This document shows, piece after piece, positions 1-8,781 of a DNA stretch of 64,000 nucleotides (positions are counted from its first letter, which is position 1; each line of letters begins with the position of its first letter). Both the position numbers and the translations under genes were made by a program. The notes below the pieces were generated by a model, which saw nothing but the letters and a program-made list of their open reading frames with translations, was not told the DNA's origin and made no database searches. The stretch lies in assembly GCF_024498195.1 (NCBI RefSeq), contig NZ_CP101824.1, positions 620,001-684,000 on the forward strand, written 5' to 3'. The stretch is from Halovivax cerinus (lineage in GTDB: Archaea > Halobacteriota > Halobacteria > Halobacteriales > Natrialbaceae).

Positions 1-179
1 TCGTCGTGCTCGCGCTGGCCGTCCCGTTCGTCGTCGAACTCAGGACCGTGGCCGCCTGGGTTGGCGTCGACCTGTCGCTCGTCCAGACGGCCGTCGTCGG
101 CATCGCGATACTGGGTGCGATAGTCCTCTGGGCGGTCACGGGCGGTGAGGAGGGAAACGGATCGGAACCGATGGGCTGA
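1..179 (+). CDS. C-terminal end of a membrane protein (partial)
   Basis: An open frame runs in from the left edge and stops with TGA at 177-179. The readable 58 residues form two hydrophobic stretches, the first starting VVLALAVPFVVELRT and the second around VVGIAILGAIVLWAVTG, followed by a short polar tail ending EPMG. This looks like the last one or two transmembrane helices of an integral membrane protein. The family cannot be told from this fragment. Confidence 0.6.
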   Translation, partial: VVLALAVPFVVELRTVAAWVGVDLSLVQTAVVGIAILGAIVLWAVTGGEEGNGSEPMG

Positions 180-282
180 GAGCGCGACCGGCGATCGGCT
201 CGTTGCGTCTCGACCGACGCCCTTCGAACGATCTGTGGCGATTCCCCAAAGGGCCGTGGACCCGTGTCGGGCGAGAGACGCG

Positions 283-1371
283 TTACTTTCTGAGATAGAT
301 CTCAGTATCGTCGTCGAGGTGTGATCGGGGTGCGATGGGATAGTTCGATGGGTTTTTGCGGATGTCACCGGCCGATACGCGCCGAACGCCCTGGTGTTCT
401 AGTCGCGAACTCGTCATCGACCCGAACGAATTCGGCTCCTGGTAGGGCGCCGTCATCGTCAGCGAGCAGTTCGTTCCCCAGTTACCCGGCCTGCCGCCTT
501 CGGTCACCTCGACCGTCTCGGTTTGCCCGGCGTCCATCTGCTTGAGTGCGAAGCGGATCCAGGGCGAAAATTGTGGTCTCGCGTCCAGGTCGTAACTGAA
601 GTCGATCGAGACACCGGTCTCCGGCTCGTCCGTGAGCATGTTGTGCATGCTTCCAAGGTAATCCGCGGTCGCCGTCCCCTGCCCGAGATACGGAACCCAC
701 CCGAGCAGATAGGATGTCGTTTCCCCGGCCATATCGGAGACGTCGTATTCCTGGTATTGATCCAGATCTTCGGTCGCGCCGACCCAGTCGTTGGCATCGT
801 TCGGGTTCTGGTACGTGTAGAGATCGGCAGCCGCGTTTCCAATCGAAACGGTGGTGTCGAACTCGTCGAGCCAGTACGCGTCGTCGCCTGAGTCGGCTTT
901 GACCATCGTTACGCCGCTGTGAACGATACACTCCACGCCCCAGTACGACGAGCCACCGACCGGGTCGACCGCGTACCACTCGGACGACTGGGCGAAGAGG
1001 GTGTTGAGGTTAACTTCGTACTCACCCCCCACGATCCACTCGATCGTCTGGTCACTGTCCTGCTCTAACTGTGGCGGGTGATAACAACACTCCTTGGTAT
1101 ACCACCCATCGTACCGGCACTCGTCTTCGTACCAGCACACCTCGTCGTCACCGCTCGTAACGGTTGTCGATGAGTCATTCGAGGCCGGACAGAACGGATC
1201 ACGGTGTTCCCACGACGAACAGGAGGTGAAGGGACCGCTCGTCTGGCTCCGAGAACTCGATCGCTCCGAACCGGTCGTCGTGCCGATCGTGGCGATCGCC
1301 GCGCCGCTCGAAGCGATCGCGCCGAGGACCCTGCGCCTGTTCACCGTCGATGGGGAATTCGTGTCCACCAT
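283..1371 (-). CDS. Tat-exported Cys-rich hypothetical protein
   Basis: A 362-residue protein of unknown function. The N-terminus carries a twin-arginine-like signal, RRRVLGAIASSG at about residues 12-23, so it is probably folded in the cytoplasm and exported. Residues 50-100 are rich in Cys, Trp and Tyr (CSSWEH, FCPAS, VCWYEDECRYDGWY, KECCYHPP), suggesting disulfides or a metal site; the rest is acidic and rich in Gly, Ser, Tyr and Trp. A TATA-like CTTTATAC lies on the minus strand at about 1437-1444, giving a leader of roughly 40 bases. I do not recognise the family. It is transcribed away from the neighbouring HTH gene. Confidence 0.7.
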   Translation of the reverse strand: MVDTNSPSTVNRRRVLGAIASSGAAIATIGTTTGSERSSSRSQTSGPFTSCSSWEHRDPFCPASNDSSTTVTSGDDEVCWYEDECRYDGWYTKECCYHPPQLEQDSDQTIEWIVGGEYEVNLNTLFAQSSEWYAVDPVGGSSYWGVECIVHSGVTMVKADSGDDAYWLDEFDTTVSIGNAAADLYTYQNPNDANDWVGATEDLDQYQEYDVSDMAGETTSYLLGWVPYLGQGTATADYLGSMHNMLTDEPETGVSIDFSYDLDARPQFSPWIRFALKQMDAGQTETVEVTEGGRPGNWGTNCSLTMTAPYQEPNSFGSMTSSRLEHQGVRRVSAGDIRKNPSNYPIAPRSHLDDDTEIYLRK

Positions 1372-1646
1372 AGCCGATGGTCCGACAAGGGGACGTAAAA
1401 ATTCTCTGTCGTGTCTCAGCTATCTTTTTCGACGAGTAGTATAAAGCGTTAGTACGACTCTGGGAGACGAGTCGGCGCCGATCGACGTGAGGGCGAACGG
1501 TCCGACGGCGTTTCGCGCGGGTGCAGACGGAACTGCTTCGATCCGGTCTCCGATCGACGATCGGACCGAAGACGGACGCATCGGCACCGCTTTCCTCGTA
1601 GCGATATCCGATCGGTCCAGCGCGACGGACCGGTAGGTGCGCCGCG

Positions 1647-1943
1647 CTAGCCGTCAGCCGCGAGGCAGGCGGTCCGGAGGTCGTCGACGCCGATCGCGAG
1701 TTCGTCGAACGTCACCGCGTACCGCGTCGTCTGGCTGAGATCCGGCCGTATCACGTGGCGTCGCTCGACGAGGCCGGCCCGCCGGAGCCGGTCGAGTTTT
1801 CGATAGACTGTCGAAGCGGAGAGGTCGCAGGCCTCGCCGAGTCCTTCCGCGGACGTCGGTTCGTCGAGCGCCTCGAGGATCTCCCGACAGGTCGAGTCGT
1901 CGAGGGCCGACAGCGTCGCCGGGAGGCGTTCGTCGTCTGACAT
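1647..1943 (-). CDS. ArsR-like winged-helix regulator
   Basis: A 98-residue single-domain DNA-binding protein. Residues 8-80 fit a winged helix: a helix with TCREILEALDEP, a turn plus recognition helix in LSASTVYRKLDRLRRAGLVERR, then a wing (VIRPDLSQTTRYAVTFDEL). This is the ordinary layout of small haloarchaeal ArsR/HTH_20 regulators. It diverges from the DUF2249 gene, and the shared intergenic region contains the palindrome at 1987-1998, so it may regulate, or be regulated with, that cluster. No Cys-based sensor motif is evident apart from one Cys before the second helix and one near the C-terminus; the ligand is unknown. Confidence 0.85.
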   Translation of the reverse strand: MSDDERLPATLSALDDSTCREILEALDEPTSAEGLGEACDLSASTVYRKLDRLRRAGLVERRHVIRPDLSQTTRYAVTFDELAIGVDDLRTACLAADG

Positions 1944-1986
1944 CGGAGACCCGAATATAGCGGGTCGGTCGACCCAGTCGTGTCGC

Positions 1987-1998
1987 CGAACACGTTCG
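1987..1998. promoter_or_regulatory. CGAA-N4-TTCG palindrome (NarO/DmsR-type box?)
   Basis: CGAACACGTTCG, an inverted repeat between the divergent HTH gene and the DUF2249 gene. A weaker copy, CGAATATGATCG, lies at 2040-2051, 38 bases before the DUF2249 start. Related boxes occur at 2339-2350, 4667-4678 and 19225-19236. I recall a similar inverted repeat being described in haloarchaeal denitrification promoters controlled by NarO, but I cannot check it here. Confidence 0.45.
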
Positions 1999-2088
1999 CG
2001 TCGACGACGGGTCGGCGTCGTGGTGACTGGTCGCCGGTGCGAATATGATCGGCGGAAGGGCCACCCTGTCGGGAACCGAAGCCGAACT

Positions 2089-2316
2089 ATGGCGACAGTT
2101 CAGGCCGACCGCACGCTCGACGCCCGCGAGATCGACGGCGAACCGTTCTCGGACATCACCGCGGAACTCGACGCACTCGACACCGACGAGACGTTCCTCC
2201 TGATCAACAGTTTCGAACCGGAGCCGCTGTACGGGGTCCTCTCGAAGCGCGGGTTCGCCCACGAGACGACACAGGTCGCAGACGACGAGTGGCACGTCAC
2301 GATCACCCGCGCCTGA
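2089..2316 (+). CDS. DUF2249 domain protein
   Basis: A 75-residue protein matching the small DUF2249 fold: TLDAREIDGEPFSDITAELD, then ETFLLINSFEPEPLY, then the C-terminal strand WHVTITRA. The family shares the TusA/SirA-like fold and in haloarchaea clusters with denitrification and heme-copper oxidase genes; its biochemical role is not established. The ATG at 2089 was chosen because the extension to 2020 has no DUF2249 character and a TATA-like GAATATGA sits at 2041-2048. It is followed on the same strand by the Cys/His protein at 2389. Confidence 0.85.
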   Translation: MATVQADRTLDAREIDGEPFSDITAELDALDTDETFLLINSFEPEPLYGVLSKRGFAHETTQVADDEWHVTITRA

Positions 2317-2338
2317 CGGACGGGCCCGCACGACGGTC

Positions 2339-2350
2339 CGAACATATTCG
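2339..2350. promoter_or_regulatory. CGAA-N4-TTCG palindrome over a TATA-like element
   Basis: CGAACATATTCG lies 38 bases before the ATG at 2389. Its centre, ACATATT, could itself act as the TATA element (start point about 2372, leader about 17 bases), in which case a bound factor would compete directly with TBP. It matches the box at 1987-1998. Confidence 0.45.
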
Positions 2351-2388
2351 TCACCACCGGTAGCAGGGTCCGGCCCGTCCGTCCTCGT

Positions 2389-3111
2389 ATGGCTGGATTC
2401 TCGAACCCGTTCGCCAGGGGCGACGACGGTGGCCTCTTCGACGACTACGACGAGTTCGTCCCCGATACGATCCCGCAACCCGGCCCCTTCCTGGCGGGAC
2501 TGTCGGTGTTGTCCGGCGACGACCACCTCGCGTTCCACCGGCTCACACGCGACCTCTTCGAGGAGCGCGGCGTCTACGACATGACGTTCAACTACAACCT
2601 CGCCCGGCTGAACCTCGATTCGCGCCACCCCGACGCCGGCTATCGATACGCCCGGGAACGGCTCGACCCGGCAGCCCTCGTCGACGCGGTGGAAACGTCT
2701 GGCGACGGCGACGACTCGCCCCACCACGACGACCGCTGCCACCTCGAGGACTCGTTCCCAGCCGGCGAGCTGTCCGTCCTCCGCGCGGAGTTCACACCCA
2801 CGACGCCCTTCTGCCCGCAGTGTCACACGCTCGCGATCGGCTCGTTCCGGGCGTGGAACGGGCTCGCCGATCGCCACGAGTACGACCTCGTCCGCGTGCG
2901 GGCGCATCCGATGCACCACAAGAGCGAATCGATCAACGAGGAACTCGCCGCGATGGAGGCGGCATACCTGGAGACTGGCGACGCAGCGGTGACGGTCGAG
3001 ACCGGGGCCGTGGACGGAGGCGACGACAGGACGGCACCCGGTGACGAGGGAATGGGGAGAATGTACGAACAGCCGACGGATCGCCCACAGGACGTCGACG
3101 CGCCGTTCTGA
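2389..3111 (+). CDS. Conserved haloarchaeal Cys/His protein in an oxidase-type cluster
   Basis: A 240-residue soluble acidic protein without a signal peptide or membrane segments. The middle holds a likely metal or redox site, CPQCHTLA at about residue 143, and a His cluster HPMHHKSES about 35 residues later; another Cys lies in DRCHLED. The N-terminal half contains LTRDLFEERGVYDMTFNYN. The last 45 residues are low-complexity and acidic. I believe this is a conserved haloarchaeal protein found beside DUF2249 and oxidase-like genes, but I know of no assigned function. Context suggests metal or redox handling in respiration. Confidence 0.75.
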   Translation: MAGFSNPFARGDDGGLFDDYDEFVPDTIPQPGPFLAGLSVLSGDDHLAFHRLTRDLFEERGVYDMTFNYNLARLNLDSRHPDAGYRYARERLDPAALVDAVETSGDGDDSPHHDDRCHLEDSFPAGELSVLRAEFTPTTPFCPQCHTLAIGSFRAWNGLADRHEYDLVRVRAHPMHHKSESINEELAAMEAAYLETGDAAVTVETGAVDGGDDRTAPGDEGMGRMYEQPTDRPQDVDAPF

Positions 3112-3268
3112 GGCGGAGCGTCGTAGTCTTCGTTCTGGTCCCACATCGTGCCCTGCTCGCACGACCGCGATCGGGCCGGCTGTCCGGCGGGGCGATAGCG
3201 GTGGGTTGGCGGGTCGCCGACGAACGTGGCGGAGGGGGCGACCGGGTTACAATGAGACGAGGAGAACG

Positions 3269-3288
3269 CCCACGGCTTCAGCCGTGGG
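3269..3288 (+). repeat. Solo IS200/IS605 (TnpB-type) end hairpin
   Basis: A perfect 8-bp stem with loop TTCA (CCCACGGC / GCCGTGGG), followed by AGGATGTCAC. From memory this is the hairpin at the right end of many haloarchaeal IS200/IS605-IS1341 elements, overlapping the 3' end of the TnpB omega-RNA. No tnpA or tnpB reading frame is present nearby. It sits just past the stop of the membrane gene ending at 3295 and may have been left by an excised element or co-opted as that gene's 3' end. Confidence 0.6.
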
Positions 3289-3294
3289 AGGATG

Positions 3295-4629
3295 TCACTC
3301 CGCAGCGTCGCTCGCCAGGCGACCGAACAGGATCCGACCGATCCCGTCGGGGCTGTGGCGGTACAGCACCAGGCCCATGTTCGCGGCGAAGAGGGTGGCG
3401 CCGGCGCCGACGGCGATCCCGCCGGCGGTGGCCACGACGTCCGGCAGGGTGAGGAAATCGCTCGCGACGAGTGCGGCGGTCCCGCCGACAAGAGAAATGG
3501 CGTCCGCGGCGGCGAGGCGGTCGTCGTACAGGTCGTCGATCATGGGCACGGGTTCGAGCCCGAGGCGGTCGCTGTAGCGTTCGACCCAGACGATGAACGG
3601 GACGACGTGGTAGAGCGTCCCGAGGACGACGAAGCCGATCAGGCCGAACGCGAGCAGGTGGACGCTCCCCGGCGCGCCGTAGCGTGCCGTGTACGTGAGC
3701 GGGTCGTCGACCCACGCCGGAATCGCGAGGGACGCCCAGGCGAGCATGGCGCCGGCGACGACGGCGTAGCGGGTGAGCATCGGGGTCCACGCGACCTGGG
3801 TCTCGACGAGGCGGCGGGCGAGCAGGACGCCGTAGGCGCCCACGGAGACGGCCAGTAAGAGACCGCCGACGCGGGCCAGCGGCGCGAATTCGACCAGCCG
3901 GCCGCCCGCGAGGGCGAGCACGCCGACTGGATAGGCCACCGTCTCGAACCGGCGGATCCAGTGATCGACGCCCTGGAGCTCCGTCTGGGTGAACATCGTC
4001 CCCAGCTGGTAGAGCGCACCGAGGACGGTTGTGAGGACGGCACCGAAGACGGCGAGCGTGACGTGGGCGCCGATCACGCTCGTTCGAGTGACCGGCAGGT
4101 CGACGAAGACGGGTCGCGTGAAGTCGATCGCCAGCGCGAGGCCGAGCGTCGTGAGCGCGAGGAAGAACGCCAGCGCGAGCGCGAAGTGGCGTTCCGTGAC
4201 GTCCCACGGTCGGACGGACAGCAGCGTTCGCCCGGTGTTGTAGACGAAAACCCAGAAGCCGGTCAGCATGAGGGTCCCGCCGACGGGGAGCAGGGCCAGC
4301 CGTTCGGTGAGCAGCGCCGCGGCGAAGGCGACGACGCCCGCGGCGACCAGCGGGAGTTGCGCGGCGGCGAGACGCCGAGAGTGAAGCGTCGCGTTCGACC
4401 AGACCGGGACGAACTGGACCATCGCGCCCATGATCGTCACGCAGACCCAGCCGACCAGCAGCAGGTGGACGTGGGCGAGCGTCCCGGTCCAGGGAACCCG
4501 ATCGAGTCCCGTCGCGGCCCCGACGAGCGCGCCAGCGAGCAGGAAGCCGAAGCCGACGACGAAGTGCCGGATCGGGATCGCGAGCGGCGGTCCGCCGTCG
4601 GTGTCGACCGCCCCGAGTATCGCGGCCAT
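3295..4629 (-). CDS. Heme-copper oxidase subunit I-like (CcoN/NorB-like) membrane protein
   Basis: A 444-residue protein with about 12 predicted membrane helices. Helix 2 carries the HxH pair typical of cbb3/NorB-type subunit I proteins (AHVHLLLVGWVCVTIMG, His53 and His55); later helices contain IGAHVTLAVFG and SVHLLAFG...GTLYHVVPF. I do not see the full set of CuB and heme ligands, so it may bind heme without being a terminal oxidase. Homologues are often annotated as cbb3-type subunit I. Neighbouring DUF2249 and HTH genes suggest a part in nitric-oxide or low-oxygen physiology. An inverted repeat at 4667-4678 precedes the start. Confidence 0.75.
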   Translation of the reverse strand: MAAILGAVDTDGGPPLAIPIRHFVVGFGFLLAGALVGAATGLDRVPWTGTLAHVHLLLVGWVCVTIMGAMVQFVPVWSNATLHSRRLAAAQLPLVAAGVVAFAAALLTERLALLPVGGTLMLTGFWVFVYNTGRTLLSVRPWDVTERHFALALAFFLALTTLGLALAIDFTRPVFVDLPVTRTSVIGAHVTLAVFGAVLTTVLGALYQLGTMFTQTELQGVDHWIRRFETVAYPVGVLALAGGRLVEFAPLARVGGLLLAVSVGAYGVLLARRLVETQVAWTPMLTRYAVVAGAMLAWASLAIPAWVDDPLTYTARYGAPGSVHLLAFGLIGFVVLGTLYHVVPFIVWVERYSDRLGLEPVPMIDDLYDDRLAAADAISLVGGTAALVASDFLTLPDVVATAGGIAVGAGATLFAANMGLVLYRHSPDGIGRILFGRLASDAAE

Positions 4630-5231
4630 ACGCGACCTTGTGGCGCCGCGTCCCTCCGTCTCTCCGCGAACATGTTCCCATCACTATCGTGGTCTCGACA
4701 TAACGCCCACAATCTGAGAGAATATAGCAGCCCCGCTGGTGCCGATGCCGTAGTACTGCTCCCCCAACGGACGCGACGGCTTCGGCCTCGACCTCTCGTT
4801 TCGACTGCTCGGTAGTGTCGGCGACGGCGAAGTGAAGCGGAGAATGTGCGGGTTCGTCGGCCAGCGTTCGACGCCGTGACCGCATGCGACTCACCGATTC
4901 ACGTTCCACTGTCCGAGAGCACCGAACCGTCCGTGGGGGGTCGCACGTGCGCTCAGGCCCGGTGGCGGCGCGCTTCTCTCGGAGGGCCCCGAGGAGTTCG
5001 AGCGCACGACGCAGAACGGGTTCGATTGCGGTGGGAAGACGGAATGGGCGATGGCTGGCATCGAGGCGACCCGAACAGACTCCTGAGAACAGTGGGTGCC
5101 GTCGCGAAGCGGTGGGACGGTCAGCAACCAACAGCGGACGAAGCCTGAACCGCCGTTCCTCGCCGCACGGCGTGATCCGAACGCGCACTGGGCGATTAGT
5201 TTGTGTACGTGAGAGAACAAGACGGTGTGCA
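4630..5231. other. Intergenic stretch without a credible gene
   Basis: About 600 bases between two minus-strand genes. Frames here give Arg/Ser-rich translations unlike haloarchaeal proteins. The part next to 4629 holds the promoter of the oxidase-like gene and the CGAACATGTTCC palindrome. I see no RNA gene or repeat in the rest. Confidence 0.5.
4667..4678. promoter_or_regulatory. CGAA-N4-TTCC inverted repeat upstream of the oxidase-like gene
   Basis: CGAACATGTTCC contains the perfect 10-base palindrome GAACATGTTC at 4668-4677. It lies 38-49 bases before the start of the subunit I-like gene, the same spacing as the box before the gene at 2389. It is one mismatch from the CGAA-N4-TTCG boxes. 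Confidence 0.45.
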
Positions 5232-6236
5232 CTACGGAGGAGACCACGCGAGAGTATAATAGCAGCCGGGGATCGTCTCCGAACTCGGGAGGGCGCCGGC
5301 GATCGCCCACGTTTCGCCCTGTGTTCGAAGTAGGGTGCCCCGGTGTGTTGCACCGATGAGCGTCCCGTCAACCGTCGTCCATCCGACGACCACCTCGTCG
5401 GGACGGGGAGAGTCGACACGTTCGAGTGAGGTTCCGTCGTGACACGTGAAGAGCGCCGGTTCGGCAGCTGCAGTCTCCCAGCGGTCACTCGGTGGGACGC
5501 GTGCAGCCGAGGTGTAGAGAACGCCGTCGTACTGATAGGCCGTCCGGAAATACCGCTGTTCGACGTTCTCGTCGAGACGCGTCCACGATCGCCCCGCGTT
5601 CGTCGTCCGATACAACCCGACACCAGTGGCAGCGACGTACTCGCCATCAGCCACGACGTGAATACTGTGGATGTCATCGTGGACGCCATCACTCCGTTCC
5701 GCCCACGTTTCCCCGCCGTCAGTACTGACGTGGACCCCTCCCGGTTCGACACCAGCGACGAGTCGGTTCGGTGAATCCGGATGGATGCAGAGGTCCCGAA
5801 CGCGGGCCCTGTTGTTGTGCCGTGGAACGCCCCAATCGTCGCGGGACGGGAGTTGCTGAAACCCATCGAGCTCGTGCCAGTCGAGGTTCGTGGGTGAAAT
5901 CGCATCCGCTGGCAGGGACGATACGTAGACGCGGGCCGGAGCGGTCCCTGCGTAGATGCGTTCACCAGTTGGGGAGACCGTGACTGCCCAGACAGTTTCC
6001 TCGGGAACGTGAAGGTCTGACCAGTCGTCTCCGTCGACAGAATAGTAGAGACCGGTCTCCGTGGCAGCGAACAGACCATCGACGGCATCGAACTTCCGGA
6101 CGCGCTCTCCCCGCGGTGCATCGAGGACCTTTTCGACCGTCGTGTCGCGTGAGTTCGTTACCCCGGAAACCTGGTACGTCCCATCATCGGTTCCAGCGAC
6201 GAGCATATGACAGCTATCAGATGGATTCCTCTTCAC
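5232..6236 (-). CDS. BNR/Asp-box beta-propeller protein
   Basis: A 334-residue protein built of short repeats in which an SxDGGxTW-type Asp-box recurs: VHVSTDGGETWAERSD, YRTTNAGRSWTRLDE, YYSVDGDDWSDLH. This is the signature of BNR (sialidase/VPS10-type) propellers; there is no catalytic sialidase motif, so it is probably a binding or scaffold propeller. There is no signal peptide. The start is uncertain: ATG 6236 fits leaderless transcription from an AAAATACAT element near 6265, while an in-frame ATG at 6206 (MLVAGTDDGTY) fits the usual start of such proteins. Its role is unknown; the next gene upstream is an amidohydrolase. Confidence 0.7.
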   Translation of the reverse strand: MKRNPSDSCHMLVAGTDDGTYQVSGVTNSRDTTVEKVLDAPRGERVRKFDAVDGLFAATETGLYYSVDGDDWSDLHVPEETVWAVTVSPTGERIYAGTAPARVYVSSLPADAISPTNLDWHELDGFQQLPSRDDWGVPRHNNRARVRDLCIHPDSPNRLVAGVEPGGVHVSTDGGETWAERSDGVHDDIHSIHVVADGEYVAATGVGLYRTTNAGRSWTRLDENVEQRYFRTAYQYDGVLYTSAARVPPSDRWETAAAEPALFTCHDGTSLERVDSPRPDEVVVGWTTVDGTLIGATHRGTLLRTQGETWAIAGALPSSETIPGCYYTLAWSPP

Positions 6237-6446
6237 GTTTTCCGAAAGTCAATTATTGAAATGTATTTTACCCTTTTGCGCCTGGGTGGGACGTCTCCAT
6301 GTCGTCACAACCTGAAAAACAGCGGCTGGCTCGACGTAGCGGTGATTCTACAGACGGATACGGACCCGATGCTGGGACCCGGTACTGGGCCCGCCGTGTC
6401 AGAACTCCGTCGAGGGCCGCTACTGGTGAAGCGACCCGCCGTCGGT

Positions 6447-7922
6447 TCAGAAGGGCAACGCGTCTTTCGCTGACTGCATCGCGAGTCTTCCGAGCAACCG
6501 GGCGGGGCCACGCTTCGGCACGTTGCGAAGGGTACTCGCCATACTCGGTGGGTCGCTGCCACCGAGCGTGAATTCCCACCCAGTTTCGGCTTCAAAGCGA
6601 CCGAGAGCCGCTTCGACCCGTTCCTGGACGGCCGCCGGATCCATAGTCGCAGGGGTGCCGTCTCGCAACACGACGTTCCCGTCGACGAGGACAGTCACCA
6701 CGTCGGCAGGCGCGGCGTTGTTCACGATGTGTGCGGGCAGATTCGTCCGTGGGGTGAACTTTGGACTTTCGACGTCCAACAGGACGATATCGGCCCGTTT
6801 ACCCGGTTCGAGACTCCCGATTTCGTCACCCAGATTGAGCGCCCGGGCACCCTCGATCGTGAGCATCCGCACGAGTTCCATCGAGTCGTACTGTCCGACG
6901 GTTCGCTTTAGATTGGCTGCCAGACGAGCCTGCCGTGCCTCGCCGAACATACTGTACGAATCGTGCCAGTAGTGGTCATCGATCCCCAGCCCCACGTCGA
7001 CGCCTGCATCCCGTAACTCGGGCACCGGTGTCCACTGTGCGTCCGGGTCCGGATTCCAGTACGCGAACATCGAGGGACAGTGCACGACCGAGGAGTCCGC
7101 ACCCGCCGTCCGCTCGATATCGTCTCCGTCCGCCATCCGAAAGTGCGCAGCAACCAGTCGTTCGTCGAGGAGACCGACTTCAGCAAGGAGCCCGATGGAA
7201 TCGACGGCCCCGTTCGATCGCGCCATCACGTTGCCCTCTTCGAGTTCGAGCAGATGCGTGTGGACGAGCAGGTCCGGGTACTGCACGGCGAGGTCCGCGG
7301 TTCGCTCCCAGAATTCTCGAGAACACGACCAGTCGTCGTGCGGACAGATGGTCGCCTTGATCCGCCCGTCGTACGTCTCGTGATAGTCGTCGATGAACCG
7401 GCGAAGGCGTGTGATCTGCTCGTCGACGGGGACATCCCAGTAGAGGTCGGTCATCGCCGGGCCGAAGAATCCACGCAGGCCGGCCTCGCCAAACACGTCG
7501 GCCCCTCGTCCCGGACGTGTATCCATCGAGTTGACGGTGGTGACGCCACCCTGCAGGAAATTCAGTGCGGCGAGTTCGTATCCCGCCCGGCGAAAATACG
7601 CGAGATCGTCGTCGTCAAGTTTGTCGAACAAGACGGTCATATGAGCGAGCAGTTCCCGGAGGCCGAAGTCGCTGAATGCGCCGATAAGCGGCGTCATCTC
7701 GAGATGCGTATGAGCGTTGACGAGCCCTGGCATCGCGAGCATCCCCTCGCCGTCGATAACGCGATCAGCACCGATGTCGGTATCTCCCTCCCGAGACTGG
7801 CGAACGTCTGTAATTCGCCCGTCTTCGACAACCACCGTTCCGCGTTCGAACAGTCGGTTGTCGGCGTCGACGGTCAATACCAGTGCATCGTGAATAACGA
7901 CCTCAGGGCCCGCTTCCGTCAT
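6447..7922 (-). CDS. Amidohydrolase, MTA/SAH-deaminase-like
   Basis: A 491-residue metal-dependent hydrolase of the TrzA/AtzB/MtaD group. Visible metal and catalytic residues: HTH at residues 71-73 (NAHTHLEM), HTHLLELEEGN mid-protein, VAAHFRMADGDD, and the Asp in VGLGIDDHYWHD. The C-terminal ADIVLLDVESPKF and VLVDGNVVLRDG strands form the usual beta-sandwich. Relatives deaminate or dechlorinate N-heterocycles or thio-purine nucleosides; the substrate cannot be read from sequence. Start 7922 was preferred because the 17 residues from 7973 are not conserved in style. It diverges from an HTH_10 regulator that may control it. Confidence 0.85.
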   Translation of the reverse strand: MTEAGPEVVIHDALVLTVDADNRLFERGTVVVEDGRITDVRQSREGDTDIGADRVIDGEGMLAMPGLVNAHTHLEMTPLIGAFSDFGLRELLAHMTVLFDKLDDDDLAYFRRAGYELAALNFLQGGVTTVNSMDTRPGRGADVFGEAGLRGFFGPAMTDLYWDVPVDEQITRLRRFIDDYHETYDGRIKATICPHDDWSCSREFWERTADLAVQYPDLLVHTHLLELEEGNVMARSNGAVDSIGLLAEVGLLDERLVAAHFRMADGDDIERTAGADSSVVHCPSMFAYWNPDPDAQWTPVPELRDAGVDVGLGIDDHYWHDSYSMFGEARQARLAANLKRTVGQYDSMELVRMLTIEGARALNLGDEIGSLEPGKRADIVLLDVESPKFTPRTNLPAHIVNNAAPADVVTVLVDGNVVLRDGTPATMDPAAVQERVEAALGRFEAETGWEFTLGGSDPPSMASTLRNVPKRGPARLLGRLAMQSAKDALPF

Positions 7923-8027
7923 ATGGGAGCCGACGGACGGGATCGGGGAAGGCGTTCTGTGGAGTATCGTCAATGGGTTTATCCCGACGGCACAGTGAAT
8001 CCGCTCTGCACGGCGACTTCAGTTCCG

Positions 8028-8705
8028 ATGAAGCACCTGCAAACCTCCGCGACGGTTGCTCCGCGCCTGCTCCCGTCATACTATGCGACCGTCTCGGACT
8101 CGCCAGCGGTCACGGAACTTCGAGTACTCGACTGGAATTTGGCGGCAACCAGCGTCGGAACCCTCCTGTATGCGATCGACGGCGAGGCGGCTGTCTTCCG
8201 CGAAGCAGCGACTGAGACGGCAGGCGTCGAAGACGTTACCGTTTCACGCTCCGAACGATCGACGTCCTACGCTCTGCTTACCGCCCGCCCTGCTGCGATC
8301 CCGTTTTTCAGTACGTTCATGGCGGTGACGGCGCGTGCGAATCTGCTCGTCCGGAAGCCACTCGTCTATCGTGATTCCCGATCATATGGGCACGTGATCG
8401 GCCGATCGGCGGCTCTCCAGGATGCGCTCGACGAAATTCCCGACGGTGTCGACGTCCAGGTCGAGCGAATCCGTGACTTCCCCTCCGGAACTGAGGACTG
8501 GACGAGCCTCCTGAGCGACCGACAACACGAAGCGCTCGAAATGGCGCTACGTATGGGATACTACGAGCAGCCTCGCGAAGCGACACACGCGGATATCGCT
8601 TCGGCGTTGGAGTGCGCGCCGAACACAGTGACGACGCATCTGCAGAAAGCAGAAGCAAAGCTCGTCCAAACTGCGTTGGACGATACTCGTACAGGAACAC
8701 AGTGA
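8028..8705 (+). CDS. HTH_10 (bacterio-opsin activator-type) regulator
   Basis: A 225-residue transcription regulator. The C-terminal 60 residues are a typical HTH_10 domain: LLSDRQHEALEMALRMGYYE, then ATHADIASALECAPNTVTTH, then LQKAEAKLV. The N-terminal part is an alpha/beta sensor-like region of unknown ligand. Start ATG 8028 (MKHLQTSATV) resembles how the group begins; an earlier in-frame ATG at 7923 would add 35 unlikely residues overlapping the divergent gene. The back-to-back arrangement with the amidohydrolase suggests local control of it. Confidence 0.8.
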   Translation: MKHLQTSATVAPRLLPSYYATVSDSPAVTELRVLDWNLAATSVGTLLYAIDGEAAVFREAATETAGVEDVTVSRSERSTSYALLTARPAAIPFFSTFMAVTARANLLVRKPLVYRDSRSYGHVIGRSAALQDALDEIPDGVDVQVERIRDFPSGTEDWTSLLSDRQHEALEMALRMGYYEQPREATHADIASALECAPNTVTTHLQKAEAKLVQTALDDTRTGTQ

Positions 8706-8781
8706 TCACCGACAGTTGCCCCTGGAACCGTCGAAGATGTTCGGGAATCGCCTCACGGACTCGCGACGATTATATTTTCAT

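Noticed and set aside
5717..5730. CGTCAGTACTGACG palindrome resembling the sulfur-regulon core.
   Set aside because: Inside the BNR-repeat coding region, core differs (CAGTACTG), and no sulfur gene follows.
3278..6121. Very long minus-strand open frame (947 codons) and other long frames opposite real genes (9744-11363, 36617-38020, 60082-61707).
   Set aside because: Arg/Pro/Ser-rich translations in the wrong register of clear genes; a usual by-product of high G+C.
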